Numbered from the stretch's first letter, positions 27,264 through 36,129 are shown. The stretch: 64,000 bases of DNA from Pullulanibacillus sp. KACC 23026 (GCF_029094525.1 NZ_CP119107.1:620001-684000); one strand, 5' to 3'. The notes: a model not told the origin generated them from the sequence alone. Program-made: numbers and translations.

Positions 27264-28036
27264 ACGATCGTGAACAAAGGTTGCAAGATATAATAAAAAT
27301 TGTTCAAGAGCATGATAGTATTTCAGTTGAGAGCTTACAAGATATTCTCGGAGTATCTGGTTCTACGGTTCGCAGTGATCTAAGGATTCTTGTTAAAGAG
27401 GGTAAAATCCAAAGGGAGCATGGGCGAGTCACTCGTGTCTCTGATATAGACTTAAATGACCAGGATGGATTACCTTCGTTTGAGCATCGACTTCAAATTA
27501 ATCTTGAACAGAAAGAAAGGATTGCAAAAATAGCAGAATCCTTCATCAATAACAATGATTCCATCATTTTAGATGCAAGTTCAACCTGTTTTCTTCTTGC
27601 CAAACGACTAGTGAATTCAGGGAAAAACTTAACAGTTGTAACAAACAGTGTAAGTTCTGCTCAATTGCTGCACAAGAACCAAAGACTTCAAGTGATTCTT
27701 ATTGGCGGAACTTTAGGCGTTCAAAATAATACAGAAGGAACATTAGGAATTAGTGTCTTTGAACATTTAAACATAAAAAAATGTTTTGTTTCTGGTTATG
27801 GCGTATCTGTTCAACAAGGAATTACAGACTTTAGCCTCTTGGAGATTGAACTAAAGAAGAAATTTGTAGAAGTGGCCCAGGAATCCTATGCGCTAGTAGA
27901 CTCAAGCAAATTTGATGTCGTATCCGTCGGGACTTTTTGTTCACTCGATAAATTAGATGCCATAATAACTGACGATGAACTCCCAAATGAACTCACACAA
28001 AAATACCAAAACAAACTAACCATCATTAAACCATGA
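27260..28036 (+). CDS. DeoR-family transcriptional repressor
   Basis: 258 residues. The N-terminal DeoR helix-turn-helix includes ISVESLQDILGVSGSTVRSDLRILVKEG-type sequence (residues 15-50). The C-terminal sugar-phosphate sensor domain carries LDASSTCFLLAKRL, VTNS and the conserved DSSKFD motif near residue 215. It starts at the ATGA overlap with the TPI-like gene, making it the last gene of the operon, and probably represses both divergent promoters through the TGATCA-type sites, released by a phosphorylated intermediate such as erythrulose phosphate. The inducer is inference. Its stop codon lies inside an interspersed hairpin repeat that can serve as terminator. Confidence 0.88.
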   Translation: MNDREQRLQDIIKIVQEHDSISVESLQDILGVSGSTVRSDLRILVKEGKIQREHGRVTRVSDIDLNDQDGLPSFEHRLQINLEQKERIAKIAESFINNNDSIILDASSTCFLLAKRLVNSGKNLTVVTNSVSSAQLLHKNQRLQVILIGGTLGVQNNTEGTLGISVFEHLNIKKCFVSGYGVSVQQGITDFSLLEIELKKKFVEVAQESYALVDSSKFDVVSVGTFCSLDKLDAIITDDELPNELTQKYQNKLTIIKP

Positions 28037-28350
28037 AACGCGGGGACGGTTCTCGCGTTTCACTCTTTTTGGAACACTGGAACGCAGGGACGGTTCTTGT
28101 GTTCCACTTTTTCTTTTTAAGTCGAAAATGGCTAGCCTTTCTGCTGGCAATCCGCGATCCTGGCTTATTATTCCCGCAAGAGGCTCTCCCATTCTGCATG
28201 AGAGTGGGTACATATTTCAGTGGAACACGGGGACGTGGAACACGGGGACGGATCTCGTGTCTCATTTTTTCTTTTTAAGTAGACATTGATTCGCCTTCTT
28301 CAGGCAGCTCTAATCTCATTTTGAACGAGCACCATGAAAGTCCTTTAGTT
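28034..28350. repeat. interspersed hairpin repeats with tail (three hairpins)
   Basis: 28035-28061 (GAAACGCG/CGCGTTTC arms) starts within the DeoR stop codon. A second hairpin lies at 28071-28105 and a degenerate third, with a duplicated GGAACACGGGGACG, at 28222-28263. A tail at 28264-28350 matches those at 9.87, 39.32 and 41.36 kb and contains CATGAAAGTCCT. Confidence 0.8.
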
Positions 28351-28779
28351 AGCGTTATTTTCTGCCTAGGGGAGCGAGTATTGGTTAATAGAAACAGGTA
28401 TAGGAGAAGAGTATTAATGTAGTCACGTATGTTGTTGGCAATCAAAAAATGTAGCGTTTGGTAATTAATGAATTGGAAATTAGGATAGAACATAGCTTTA
28501 CATGGAGTGGGGATGTGACTAGCAGGAGAGCCGTTAAAACCCTTTTCTGATGCATGTTATGGAGAATTGTATCCGCAGAGGCTCCATAACAAGACCTTAA
28601 TTGTCACATTGGAAAAACCCTCAATTATTCAAAACTACAACCAATACAATTTTTAATACCTAAATAAACCCATTTATGTCATTATGTGTATTTCCATTAA
28701 TGGATGTTCACTCGGCGCATTTTACCTGTCCAGTCCTAAGAATGTAATTTCTGGTACATTAAAATATAAAAAAAATATA
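28351..28779. other. gene-free stretch upstream of rbsR
   Basis: 28440-28510 resembles 10325-10395 (shared GGAATTGGAAATTAG and surroundings), extending the composite repeat. No coding region is credible. Confidence 0.5.
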
Positions 28780-28807
28780 TTGACATGAGTTTAATAAATG
28801 GTAGAAT
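28780..28807 (+). promoter_or_regulatory. sigma-A promoter of rbsR
   Basis: TTGACA and TAGAAT are 16 bases apart, 16 bases upstream of the first RbsR operator. Confidence 0.7.
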
Positions 28808-28822
28808 AAAATTTGTTCACCA

Positions 28823-28844
28823 GATGTGGTAACGTTTCCACATC
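28823..28844 (+). promoter_or_regulatory. RbsR operator 1
   Basis: GATGTGG and CCACATC flank AACGTT in a LacI-type palindrome just downstream of the promoter, so RbsR should repress its own gene. Two bases of the centre depart from perfect symmetry. Confidence 0.8.
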
Positions 28845-28903
28845 GGATTAAGCGCTTCTGCAGCGCATGTAAATGGTTGTCTCAGACACATGGAGGGTTA
28901 GTA

Positions 28904-29887
28904 ATGGCTACTATAAAAGATGTTGCTCGTTTATCGAATGTCTCAGTCTCTACGGTATCAAGAGTCATTAATAGTAGTGGTTATGTAGCTAAAGAGGTTC
29001 ATGAACGCGTTGTCAAATCAATGAAGGCGCTTAACTATCAGCCTAATGAAGTTGCAAGAGGTTTGGTAAGCAAGAAAACCTCTATAATTGGCCTAATCAT
29101 TCCGGATGTGTCTAACCCATTCTTTTCAGATATTGCCAGAGGGGTAGAAGACAAAGCCATAATGAATCAATATAATGTCATGCTTTGTAATACGGACTGG
29201 CAGCTTGAGAGAGAAACGAATTACATAAAGTTATTGCAAGGAAAATGGGTAGAAGGAATCGTATTAGCAGGGACTCGGTCATTGGAAGCTGAACTAACAT
29301 CTGTATTAGGGAACTTGCCCGTAGTGTTTGTTGATCGTAAGCCTTTTAATTCAGCGAGTGCGATTTGGAGTGATAATGAGCAAGGTGGTTATATGGCGAC
29401 AAATCATCTCATTGAAAATGGATGTGAAAACATTGTCCACCTATCTGGTCCAAAAGACTCACCATCAGCTGTCGCTAGACGTACGGGTTTTTTAAAAGCA
29501 ATAGAAGAACATCCTGAAGTAACTGGCTCAGTTATACAAGGGGATTTCCGATATAACAGCGGTTTCAGTTTAGCGTCAGATCTTTTCTCAAAAAAGGAAT
29601 TTCCTGATGGGATTTTTGCTGGGAATGACTTGATGGCAGTTGGTGTGACTCAAGCAGCAAATAGATATAAGGTAAATATTCCCGAGGATATTAAGCTAAT
29701 TGGATACGATAATATTGCGATGTCCCAATATGTCTATCCATCCATCAGTACCATTGCTCAATCAGGATATGAAATGGGTGGTATGGCACTCGAGTTGTTA
29801 TTAGAATCCCTTGAAAGAAAAGAAAAGAGGGACGTTCAGCAAGAGTTTTCCCCTCAATTAATCATACGAAAATCTACTCAGAAGTAA
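28904..29887 (+). CDS. rbsR: LacI-family ribose operon repressor
   Basis: 327 residues starting MATIKDVARLSNVSVSTVSRV, the canonical LacI helix-turn-helix and hinge. GGAGGG precedes this ATG; a longer frame upstream runs through the operator and is not used. The periplasmic-binding-protein-like core carries IGLIIPDVSNPFFSDIARGVE, FVDRKPF, NDLMAVGVTQAA and GYDNIAMSQYVYPSISTIAQ, all typical of RbsR. It heads the ribose genes and lies between two near-identical palindromic operators, one before its own gene and one before rbsD. Ribose is expected to be the inducer. Confidence 0.92.
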   Translation: MATIKDVARLSNVSVSTVSRVINSSGYVAKEVHERVVKSMKALNYQPNEVARGLVSKKTSIIGLIIPDVSNPFFSDIARGVEDKAIMNQYNVMLCNTDWQLERETNYIKLLQGKWVEGIVLAGTRSLEAELTSVLGNLPVVFVDRKPFNSASAIWSDNEQGGYMATNHLIENGCENIVHLSGPKDSPSAVARRTGFLKAIEEHPEVTGSVIQGDFRYNSGFSLASDLFSKKEFPDGIFAGNDLMAVGVTQAANRYKVNIPEDIKLIGYDNIAMSQYVYPSISTIAQSGYEMGGMALELLLESLERKEKRDVQQEFSPQLIIRKSTQK

Positions 29888-29903
29888 GTTTTTTTTCGAG
29901 CAA

Positions 29904-29921
29904 TGTGGTAACGTTACCACA
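29904..29921 (+). promoter_or_regulatory. RbsR operator 2, perfect palindrome
   Basis: TGTGGTAACGTTACCACA is a perfect 18-bp palindrome between rbsR and rbsD, the same motif as operator 1. No separate promoter is obvious here, so it may act as a roadblock to read-through or in DNA looping. Confidence 0.88.
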
Positions 29922-29942
29922 CTCCAGGAAAGGAAGAAAAAA

Positions 29943-30332
29943 ATGAAGTCATCAGGGATTTTACATGGAGAAATGTCGAAAGTTGTAGCACTACTTGGGC
30001 ATGGGGATACAATCGTGATCTCCGATTGCGGATTGCCCGTACCGCCTAATGTTCAATTAATTGATCTAGCTGTCACGACCGGAGTGCCCGATTTCCTGAT
30101 TGTTCTAAAAGCGGTTACACAAGAGTTGCACGTTGAGGCATGTACGGTTGCGGAAGAGTTAGAGACAAATCCAACGTTACTTGAAAAGATTTCAAGCCTT
30201 ATAAAATTAGAGCCTGAAAAAATTACGCATGAGAGGTTTAAAGAGGAAACACAAAGGGCAACTGCCATTATTCGAACAGGTGAATTTACCCCTTATTCGA
30301 ATGTGATTCTAACAGCGGGAGTTCCATTTTAA
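29943..30332 (+). CDS. rbsD: D-ribose pyranase
   Basis: 129 residues, the usual RbsD length. The catalytic His is in LLGHGDTIVISDCGLPVP near residue 20, and the C-terminus RTGEFTPYSNVILTAGVPF is the family signature around the ribose pocket. It speeds conversion of beta-pyranose ribose to the furanose used by ribokinase. AGGAAAGG precedes the ATG. It is the first structural gene after operator 2 and lies 15 bases before rbsA. Confidence 0.95.
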   Translation: MKSSGILHGEMSKVVALLGHGDTIVISDCGLPVPPNVQLIDLAVTTGVPDFLIVLKAVTQELHVEACTVAEELETNPTLLEKISSLIKLEPEKITHERFKEETQRATAIIRTGEFTPYSNVILTAGVPF

Positions 30333-30347
30333 ATGGAGGTGTTATGA

Positions 30348-31844
30348 GTGATGAGCATTCTTAAGATGTCTGGAATATCAAAATCATTTGGGCCGGTTAA
30401 TGTCCTGAAAAATGTTGATCTTGAGATTGAAACAGGTGAGGTCCTTGCTCTCTTAGGTGAAAATGGAGCAGGAAAATCAACCCTAATGAAGATTTTAACT
30501 GGCGTATACCATGCCGATCAGGGACAAATTGAAATCGACAACCAAATTGTAAGCGTTCAAAACATTTCTGATAGCCGGAGTCATGGTATTGAAATCATTC
30601 ACCAGGAACTCAATTTATTTGAGAATTTATCAATTGCAGAGAATTTTTTGATAGGGCGTGAAGATAACTATCGAAATTCCTTTGGGTTAATTGACTATAA
30701 AAGATTAAGAAGCGATACAGCAGAGGCGCTTAAGAGAGTAAAACTCAAACGCTCGCCGATAGAAAAAGTATCGGGATTAAGTGTTGGTGAGCAGCAACTC
30801 ATTGAAATTGCGAAAGCGCTTCAGTCAAATATTAAGTTTCTCGTTATGGATGAACCAACCGCTGCCTTGACTGAAACTGAAACAGAACGGCTTTTTGAGT
30901 TAATTGAGGATCTTCGTCAGAATGATGTTGGAATCGTATACATTTCTCACAGAATGGAAGAACTCTATAAAATTGCTGATAAAGTCGAGATCTTAAGAGA
31001 TGGCGAATTGATTGGCACAAGGAAGATAACTGAAGTTAAGGAGCGAGAACTGATTCAGATGATGGTGGGTCGAGATGTGGAAGACCGCTATCCAAAAGCC
31101 CCAGCGAAAATAGGGAAGGAAATTCTAAAAGTAACCCATCTTACAACGAAGCAGGTTCATGATGTGAATCTGAACATAAAAGCAGGTGAGATCATTGGTT
31201 TGGGCGGATTAATGGGATCGGGCCGAACTGAAGTTGCCAGAGCCATAGCGGGAATCGATAAGATTAAAAGCGGAACCGTCATTTTTAAGGGAAATGAATG
31301 TAAGTTCAAAAACCCGAGTGAAGCGATACAAGCTGGAATGGCGTTCGTTACGGAGGATCGAAAGGGGCAAGGGCTCATTCTTTCTTTTACCGTTCGCGAA
31401 AATCTCTCGCTACCGACACTTGATAGAAGATCTGTCCTTGGATGGGTGAATAAAAAGGAAGAAAAGAAATTTGCTCAAGAATACATTCGTAATTTGCGTG
31501 TGAAGACATCTTCTGAAGAGCAAACGGCTGGGAGTTTAAGTGGAGGAAACCAGCAAAAAGTGGTTATTGGAAAATGGTTGGCAAGTGATCCTGACCTTCT
31601 AATATTAGATGAGCCAACACGGGGTGTGGATGTCGGAGCCAAACAGGAAATCTATCAACTGATGAACCAACTCGTCTCTCAAGGTAAAGGGATTCTAATG
31701 ATTTCTTCTGATCTACCTGAACTTTTAGGGATGTGCGACCGGGTCTATGTGATGTATCACGGATCTACACAAGGTGAAGTGAAAGATAATTATCTGAATG
31801 AAGAAGACTTTATGACATTAGCAACAGGAGGGGCATTAAAATGA
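30348..31844 (+). CDS. rbsA: ribose ABC transporter ATP-binding protein
   Basis: 498 residues with two fused ATPase domains, as in RbsA/XylG/MglA. Domain 1 has GENGAGKSTLMKILTG, SVGEQQLIEIAKAL and FLVMDEPTAALTE. Domain 2 has the altered Walker A LMGSGRTEVARAIAG, SGGNQQKVVIGKWL and LLILDEPTRGVDVGAK. GGAGG sits 8 bases before GTG 30348 and 11 before ATG 30351; either may be used. It powers ribose import with RbsC and RbsB. It overlaps rbsC by four bases (ATGA), so the two are translationally coupled. Confidence 0.95.
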   Translation: MMSILKMSGISKSFGPVNVLKNVDLEIETGEVLALLGENGAGKSTLMKILTGVYHADQGQIEIDNQIVSVQNISDSRSHGIEIIHQELNLFENLSIAENFLIGREDNYRNSFGLIDYKRLRSDTAEALKRVKLKRSPIEKVSGLSVGEQQLIEIAKALQSNIKFLVMDEPTAALTETETERLFELIEDLRQNDVGIVYISHRMEELYKIADKVEILRDGELIGTRKITEVKERELIQMMVGRDVEDRYPKAPAKIGKEILKVTHLTTKQVHDVNLNIKAGEIIGLGGLMGSGRTEVARAIAGIDKIKSGTVIFKGNECKFKNPSEAIQAGMAFVTEDRKGQGLILSFTVRENLSLPTLDRRSVLGWVNKKEEKKFAQEYIRNLRVKTSSEEQTAGSLSGGNQQKVVIGKWLASDPDLLILDEPTRGVDVGAKQEIYQLMNQLVSQGKGILMISSDLPELLGMCDRVYVMYHGSTQGEVKDNYLNEEDFMTLATGGALK

Positions 31845-32770
31845 AAGAGTTTGTCAGACGCTACAAGCTTGGCCCATTAATTGGATTAATTATTCTTTTT
31901 ATCATTATCTCCATTCTATCGCACCAATTCTTAACGTTAAGCAATTTAAGAAACGTGGCCTTGCAGACATCGGTCAATATGCTTCTTGCTGTCGGGATGA
32001 CGTTTGTTATTTTGACATCGGGTATTGATTTATCAGTCGGTTCCACATTGGCCGTATCGGCTGTTGTTGGATCACTGGTCATGACCTCGGGCATTAATTT
32101 TGGCCTTGGCATCGTCATTGCTTTAATTGTAGGGATCTTAGCCGGTTTGATTAATGGATTATTTATCGCCTATGGACGTTTAGCACCCTTTATCGTGACA
32201 TTGGGAACCATGACCTTGTATCGAGGCATTACTGAGATTCTGACACATGGAAGTCCGATCTATAATCTACCAAAAGGTTTTTCAGTTATAGGTACTGGAA
32301 GCCTTGTTGGGATTCCTATTCCCGTAATTCTTACTGTCATTGTTTTAATTGTAGCTTGGATTCTATTAAATCGATCCGTAACGGGTAGAAGAGTCTATGC
32401 GGTTGGGGGAAATGAAGAGGTAGCCAAACTCGCAGGTGTCCCAGTCAAGAAGTATCTCTTACTTGTCTATATGATCAGTGGTTTTCTCGCTGCGGTTGCA
32501 GGAATGATCTTGTCTTCCCGATTAGGCTCAGCAGAACCGACAGCAGGAAATGGTTATGAACTCGATGCCATCACTGCGGTTGTTTTAGGTGGAACGAGTT
32601 TGTTTGGGGGAGAAGGAACCTTAGTTGGTACGATTATTGGTGCTGCTATTCTAGGTGTCATCGATAATGGTTTAAATCTCTTAAATGTTAATTCCTTTTG
32701 GCAAGATGCTGTAAAAGGTGCCATTATTTTAATCGCGATTATGCTTGATCGCAAGAAACCAAATCAATGA
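31841..32770 (+). CDS. rbsC: ribose ABC transporter permease
   Basis: 309 residues with 8-10 membrane helices. The family phrases LLAVGMTFVILTSGIDLSVGST, GRLAPFIVTLGTMTLYRGI, YAVGGNEEVAKLAGVPV and AITAVVLGGTSLFGGEGTLVGT identify a RbsC/AraH-type monosaccharide permease; the last contains the EAA-like ATPase contact. It overlaps rbsA by four bases and is followed after 60 bases by the binding protein. Confidence 0.95.
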   Translation: MKEFVRRYKLGPLIGLIILFIIISILSHQFLTLSNLRNVALQTSVNMLLAVGMTFVILTSGIDLSVGSTLAVSAVVGSLVMTSGINFGLGIVIALIVGILAGLINGLFIAYGRLAPFIVTLGTMTLYRGITEILTHGSPIYNLPKGFSVIGTGSLVGIPIPVILTVIVLIVAWILLNRSVTGRRVYAVGGNEEVAKLAGVPVKKYLLLVYMISGFLAAVAGMILSSRLGSAEPTAGNGYELDAITAVVLGGTSLFGGEGTLVGTIIGAAILGVIDNGLNLLNVNSFWQDAVKGAIILIAIMLDRKKPNQ

Positions 32771-32830
32771 AAAGGATTTAAAAGTGGTTTGATTATCGCT
32801 TTTAAAAATAAATTAAAGGGGTCTTATATA

Positions 32831-33796
32831 ATGAAAAAGAAATTAAGCCTTATATTAGTTGCAGCATTAACAGCAGTTATGGTAACAGCATGTGGAAGCA
32901 GTTCATCTCAAAATAGCAGTTCAAGTTCCGATTCAAGTTCTAAATCGAACTCCAGTAGTCAAAAAACAGTCGGTCTTGCTGTCTCGACATTGAATAATCC
33001 ATTTTTCGTTTCAATGCGCGATGGAGCTAAGAGTGAGGCAGATAAGAAGGGGATTCATCTTATTGTCGATAATGCAAATAATGATCAATCGACACAATTA
33101 AACCAAGTTCAAGATTTGATCCAGCAAAAAGTTGGTGCCATTTTACTTAATCCAGTTGACAGCCAAGGGTTGGCTCAAGCTGTTAAAATGGCTAATCAAG
33201 CCAATATTCCAGTTATTACACTCGATCGAAGTGTATCAAGCGGTAAAGTGACAACATTTATTGCTTCTGATAGTGTTAAGGCAGGAAAAATGGCAGCCGA
33301 TCAAATTATTAAAGCATTAAATGGCAAAGGTAAAGTGGTAGAACTTCAAGGCGAGATCGGAGCTTCTTCTGAAAGAGATCGGGAAAAGGGCTTTGATAAT
33401 GAAATTAAAACAGCATCAGGCATTCAAGTTGTTTCAAAACAATCGGCAGACTTTGATCGCAGTAAAGCACTAAATGTTATGGAAAATATTCTGCAAGCAC
33501 ATCCTGATGTTAATGCTGTATTTGCTCAAAACGATGAAATGGCATTAGGGGCATTAAAAGCTATTCAACAATCCAATAAGAAGAACGTAAAAATTGTAGG
33601 AATTGATGGAGAAGGCGAAGCCATTAAAAATGTAAATAATGGTTCGATGTATGCGGATATTGCTCAACAACCAAGTGTTGAAGGACAATTAGGCGTCGAT
33701 AAGGCTCTTGACTTATTTAATGGCAAGAAACTCGATTCAACCGTTCCAGTTCCTCTTAAACTCGTTACAAAAGGCAGTTCTTTTAAAGGATTTTAA
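32831..33796 (+). CDS. rbsB: ribose-binding lipoprotein
   Basis: 321 residues. AAAGGGG lies 9 bases before the chosen ATG; an upstream in-frame start has no site. The signal peptide KKKLSLILVAALTAVMVTAC ends at a lipobox (VTAC), so the mature protein is a membrane-anchored lipoprotein. A Ser/Asn-rich linker follows. The binding core has VSTLNNPFFVSMRDGAK, LLNPVDSQGLAQAV, TLDRSV, FAQNDEMALGALKAI and VGIDGEGEA, which line the ribose cleft in RbsB. Confidence 0.95.
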   Translation: MKKKLSLILVAALTAVMVTACGSSSSQNSSSSSDSSSKSNSSSQKTVGLAVSTLNNPFFVSMRDGAKSEADKKGIHLIVDNANNDQSTQLNQVQDLIQQKVGAILLNPVDSQGLAQAVKMANQANIPVITLDRSVSSGKVTTFIASDSVKAGKMAADQIIKALNGKGKVVELQGEIGASSERDREKGFDNEIKTASGIQVVSKQSADFDRSKALNVMENILQAHPDVNAVFAQNDEMALGALKAIQQSNKKNVKIVGIDGEGEAIKNVNNGSMYADIAQQPSVEGQLGVDKALDLFNGKKLDSTVPVPLKLVTKGSSFKGF

Positions 33797-33798
33797 GG

Positions 33799-34800
33799 AT
33801 GAATAGAATGAAAAAAACAGTTGTAATCGGAAGTATCAACATGGACTTAGTGAATAAAGTGCATGCCCATCCGCTTCCAGGTGAAACCATTCTTGGGTTG
33901 AATCTTGAGTATAGTCCTGGAGGAAAAGGAGCCAATCAAGCGGTTGCGACGGCTCGTGCTGGAAGTGACGTAACCATGCTTGGAGCAGTAGGGAATGACG
34001 AGTTCTCAAGGCGACTATTAGAGAACTTATCACGTAACCATGTCAACACGTCATTTGTTAAAACGACAGATGGCCCGACAAGTTTAGCGATCATTACGGT
34101 AGATGATCGTGGAGAAAATTCGATTATTGTTACGCCTGGAGCCAATCAAACCTTTTCTGAACACGATTTAATCCAGACTTTTGATGAAAAGGCTTTTGAA
34201 GACGTTCATTCCATTATTTTGCAAAATGAAATTCCATTAACGACAACATTGAAAGCAATTGAAATGGCCAATAGGAAAGGTATTCAGGTGATCTTTAATC
34301 CGGCACCCATTTCAAATATAGGATTAGAACACCTTGAACAAGTCGATGTTGTTATTCTTAATGAGACTGAGGCTCAAACTTTAACGGGGATGGATCTGGT
34401 CTACGATTTTAATAAAGAAAACGTACAAGAAGCTTTCCGTATGCTATTAAGATCTGGACCAAAGGCAGTGATTATTACATTAGGTGAACACGGTTCAATT
34501 TATGGGACTTATCAGACTGTTGAGGGTGGCCAAAATGAAGATCCTTCGTTCTTGCTCTGCCAAGATGGTTTGACCCTTATTAAAGAAGATGCTTTTAAAG
34601 TTAAGACGGTTGATACCACAGCGGCGGGAGATACTTTTGTAGGTGCCTTTTCTACAATGTATGAAACCCCTTCGGATGCAAAAGAAGCCCTTCGATTTGC
34701 AACAGCGGCTTCAGCGTTGGCGGTTACAAAAGAAGGGGCACAAGAATCAACCCCATACAAGGATGAGATATTAAAATTTTTAAGTGAACAACAGAGATAA
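33799..34800 (+). CDS. rbsK: ribokinase
   Basis: 333 residues. PfkB/ribokinase signatures are GSINMDLVNKVHAHPLPGET, PGGKGANQAVATAR and DTTAAGDTFVGAF with the catalytic Asp. It phosphorylates ribose at O5. A stretch around residues 235-255 (EGGQNEDPSFLLCQDG) looks like a small insertion compared with typical ribokinases of about 300 residues. The start could be ATG 33799 or 33808. Here rbsK is the last gene, whereas in B. subtilis it follows rbsR; the rest of the order matches. Confidence 0.95.
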   Translation: MNRMKKTVVIGSINMDLVNKVHAHPLPGETILGLNLEYSPGGKGANQAVATARAGSDVTMLGAVGNDEFSRRLLENLSRNHVNTSFVKTTDGPTSLAIITVDDRGENSIIVTPGANQTFSEHDLIQTFDEKAFEDVHSIILQNEIPLTTTLKAIEMANRKGIQVIFNPAPISNIGLEHLEQVDVVILNETEAQTLTGMDLVYDFNKENVQEAFRMLLRSGPKAVIITLGEHGSIYGTYQTVEGGQNEDPSFLLCQDGLTLIKEDAFKVKTVDTTAAGDTFVGAFSTMYETPSDAKEALRFATAASALAVTKEGAQESTPYKDEILKFLSEQQR

Positions 34801-34825
34801 AAGAAATATAGCAGTATGACATGTG

Positions 34826-34878
34826 CTCCCTTTTGGAATCCAGATCATCAACGTCTGGTGACTAAAAGGGATTTTTTT
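34826..34878 (+). terminator. rbs operon terminator
   Basis: CCCTTTT pairs with AAAAGGG around an inner CCAGA/TCTGG stem, followed by seven T. Confidence 0.85.
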
Positions 34879-35106
34879 AGCCATTTACTGAGACACATGG
34901 CACCGTCAGCGAGCGCGAGCATATCCAATAAAATACGAGCAAGTCATAAATTCTGAAGTCATTGAGTAATCCTTATTAATGACTTGGTTAATTGGAGTGT
35001 TACAGTTCTCCTTCTTTTATGAGTGAAATGGCACCCTTTTACTAATTTTCAAAATAACTCTTCCCTCTCGAGTGGATTTGATTTACAATTAAATTAACTG
35101 AATAAG

Positions 35107-35214
35107 TTATTAACTAGGGGAGTCCAATAAGCTGGGCTGAGAAAGAAACGCGATGAAGTTTCTTGACTCTTTGGACCTGATCTGGATCATGCCAGCGTAG
35201 GGAAGTTAGTTAAG
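35107..35214 (+). promoter_or_regulatory. TPP (THI-box) riboswitch
   Basis: Conserved aptamer blocks are present in order: AGGGGAGTCC, GGGCTGAGA, a variable P3 arm, GACTCTTTGGACCTGATCTGG, ATCATGCCAGCGTAGGGAAGT. It precedes the thiazole genes and should reduce their expression when thiamine pyrophosphate is plentiful, through the hairpin that follows. Confidence 0.95.
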
Positions 35215-35249
35215 TAAAAGTCAAAGTTGCCATCGACTTCTTACATTTC

Positions 35250-35286
35250 AAGCTGGGTCCATTTATTTATGGATTCAGCTTTTTTA
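35250..35286 (+). terminator. riboswitch-controlled terminator
   Basis: AGCTGGGTCC pairs with GGATTCAGCT and ends in six T, 40 bases after the TPP aptamer. This is the off-state terminator expected for Firmicute THI-boxes. Confidence 0.85.
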
Positions 35287-35351
35287 CTTTGATTATCCAC
35301 TACACGGTCAGTGACCGATCTCGTCTTCAAAAAAAGAAAGGAGGGATTTTT

Positions 35352-35430
35352 TTGATTGAGGAAAACCGATCGATTCAATCAGCAACGGGTCGAGCCGTTA
35401 GTCCTTCCCTATCCCTCACCCCAAATTAGG
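35352..35430 (+). other. possible leader peptide between riboswitch and tenI
   Basis: AAAGGAGGG at 35337 is followed 7 bases later by TTG 35352, opening a 25-codon frame ending at TAG. Another TTG at 35356 would extend tenI by 46 codons. Neither product looks conserved, but the strong ribosome binding site is real and not at the tenI start I prefer. Confidence 0.3.
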
Positions 35431-35493
35431 TCATCCTATCATGTCGAGATTAAAACCAATCGCCTGCTTCGTCAAATGGGAAGGGGGACATCC

Positions 35494-36129
35494 ATGACAA
35501 AAGAGTTACACGCGATTACAAATGGTAAGTTGAATTTAGATGAGGTCACCTCAATCGCCCGGGACATCACGCCCTTTATCACATCGCTCCATATTCGAGA
35601 AAAGGATCGTTCTGAAGACGAAATAAGGCACTGGGTTGAGCACCTTCTACATCATGGTATTCCAAGGGAAAAGCTCATTCTTAATCGCCATTTTCAAATG
35701 GCGGGCGAGTATAGGCTCGGAGGCGTCCAGCTTCCCGCAAACTTTGCCCACAACCCATTGGATATTAAGAGGGCGTTCCCTTTCTTAAAAATAGGGGCTT
35801 CTGTACATAACTTATCTGAAGCCCTTTTCTATCAAAAAAGCGGAGCGGATTTCTTGTTGTTTGGAAATATCTATGAAACCACGTGTAAACCGGGCCTTAA
35901 GGGGAGAGGAATCTCTCAGTTGGAGGAGCTCGTGCATGCCGTGACCATCCCTGTCATCGCATTAGGGGGAATACGACTTGAGCATGTTCCAGAACTCATT
36001 GAATTAAACATCTCTGGAATAGCGGTTATGTCAGGTGTCATGGGAGCTCAGGATCCCGTGAAAGCTGTTCATCTTTACCAAGAAAAGTTAAAGGAAAGGA
36101 GTCGATTCAATGATACCAGAACCATTTGA
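35494..36129 (+). CDS. tenI: thiazole tautomerase TenI
   Basis: About 211 residues, a ThiE-like TIM barrel. The start ATG 35494 follows AAGGGGGA and gives the family N-terminus MTKELHAIT; a TTG at 35356 would add 46 residues that do not resemble the family. HIREKDRSEDEI, GASVHNLSEALFYQKSGADFLLFGNIYET and IPVIALGGI are shared by TenI and ThiE. TenI isomerises the thiazole carboxylate phosphate made by ThiG. The usual ThiE pyrophosphate-loop residues are not evident, and the order tenI-thiO-thiS-thiG-thiF is that of Bacillus, which supports TenI over ThiE. Confidence 0.85.
   Translation: MTKELHAITNGKLNLDEVTSIARDITPFITSLHIREKDRSEDEIRHWVEHLLHHGIPREKLILNRHFQMAGEYRLGGVQLPANFAHNPLDIKRAFPFLKIGASVHNLSEALFYQKSGADFLLFGNIYETTCKPGLKGRGISQLEELVHAVTIPVIALGGIRLEHVPELIELNISGIAVMSGVMGAQDPVKAVHLYQEKLKERSRFNDTRTI

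Noticed and set aside
28026-28278. Open frames on both strands through the hairpin repeats after the DeoR gene
   Set aside because: They are translations of repeated palindromes; similar frames appear at every repeat copy.
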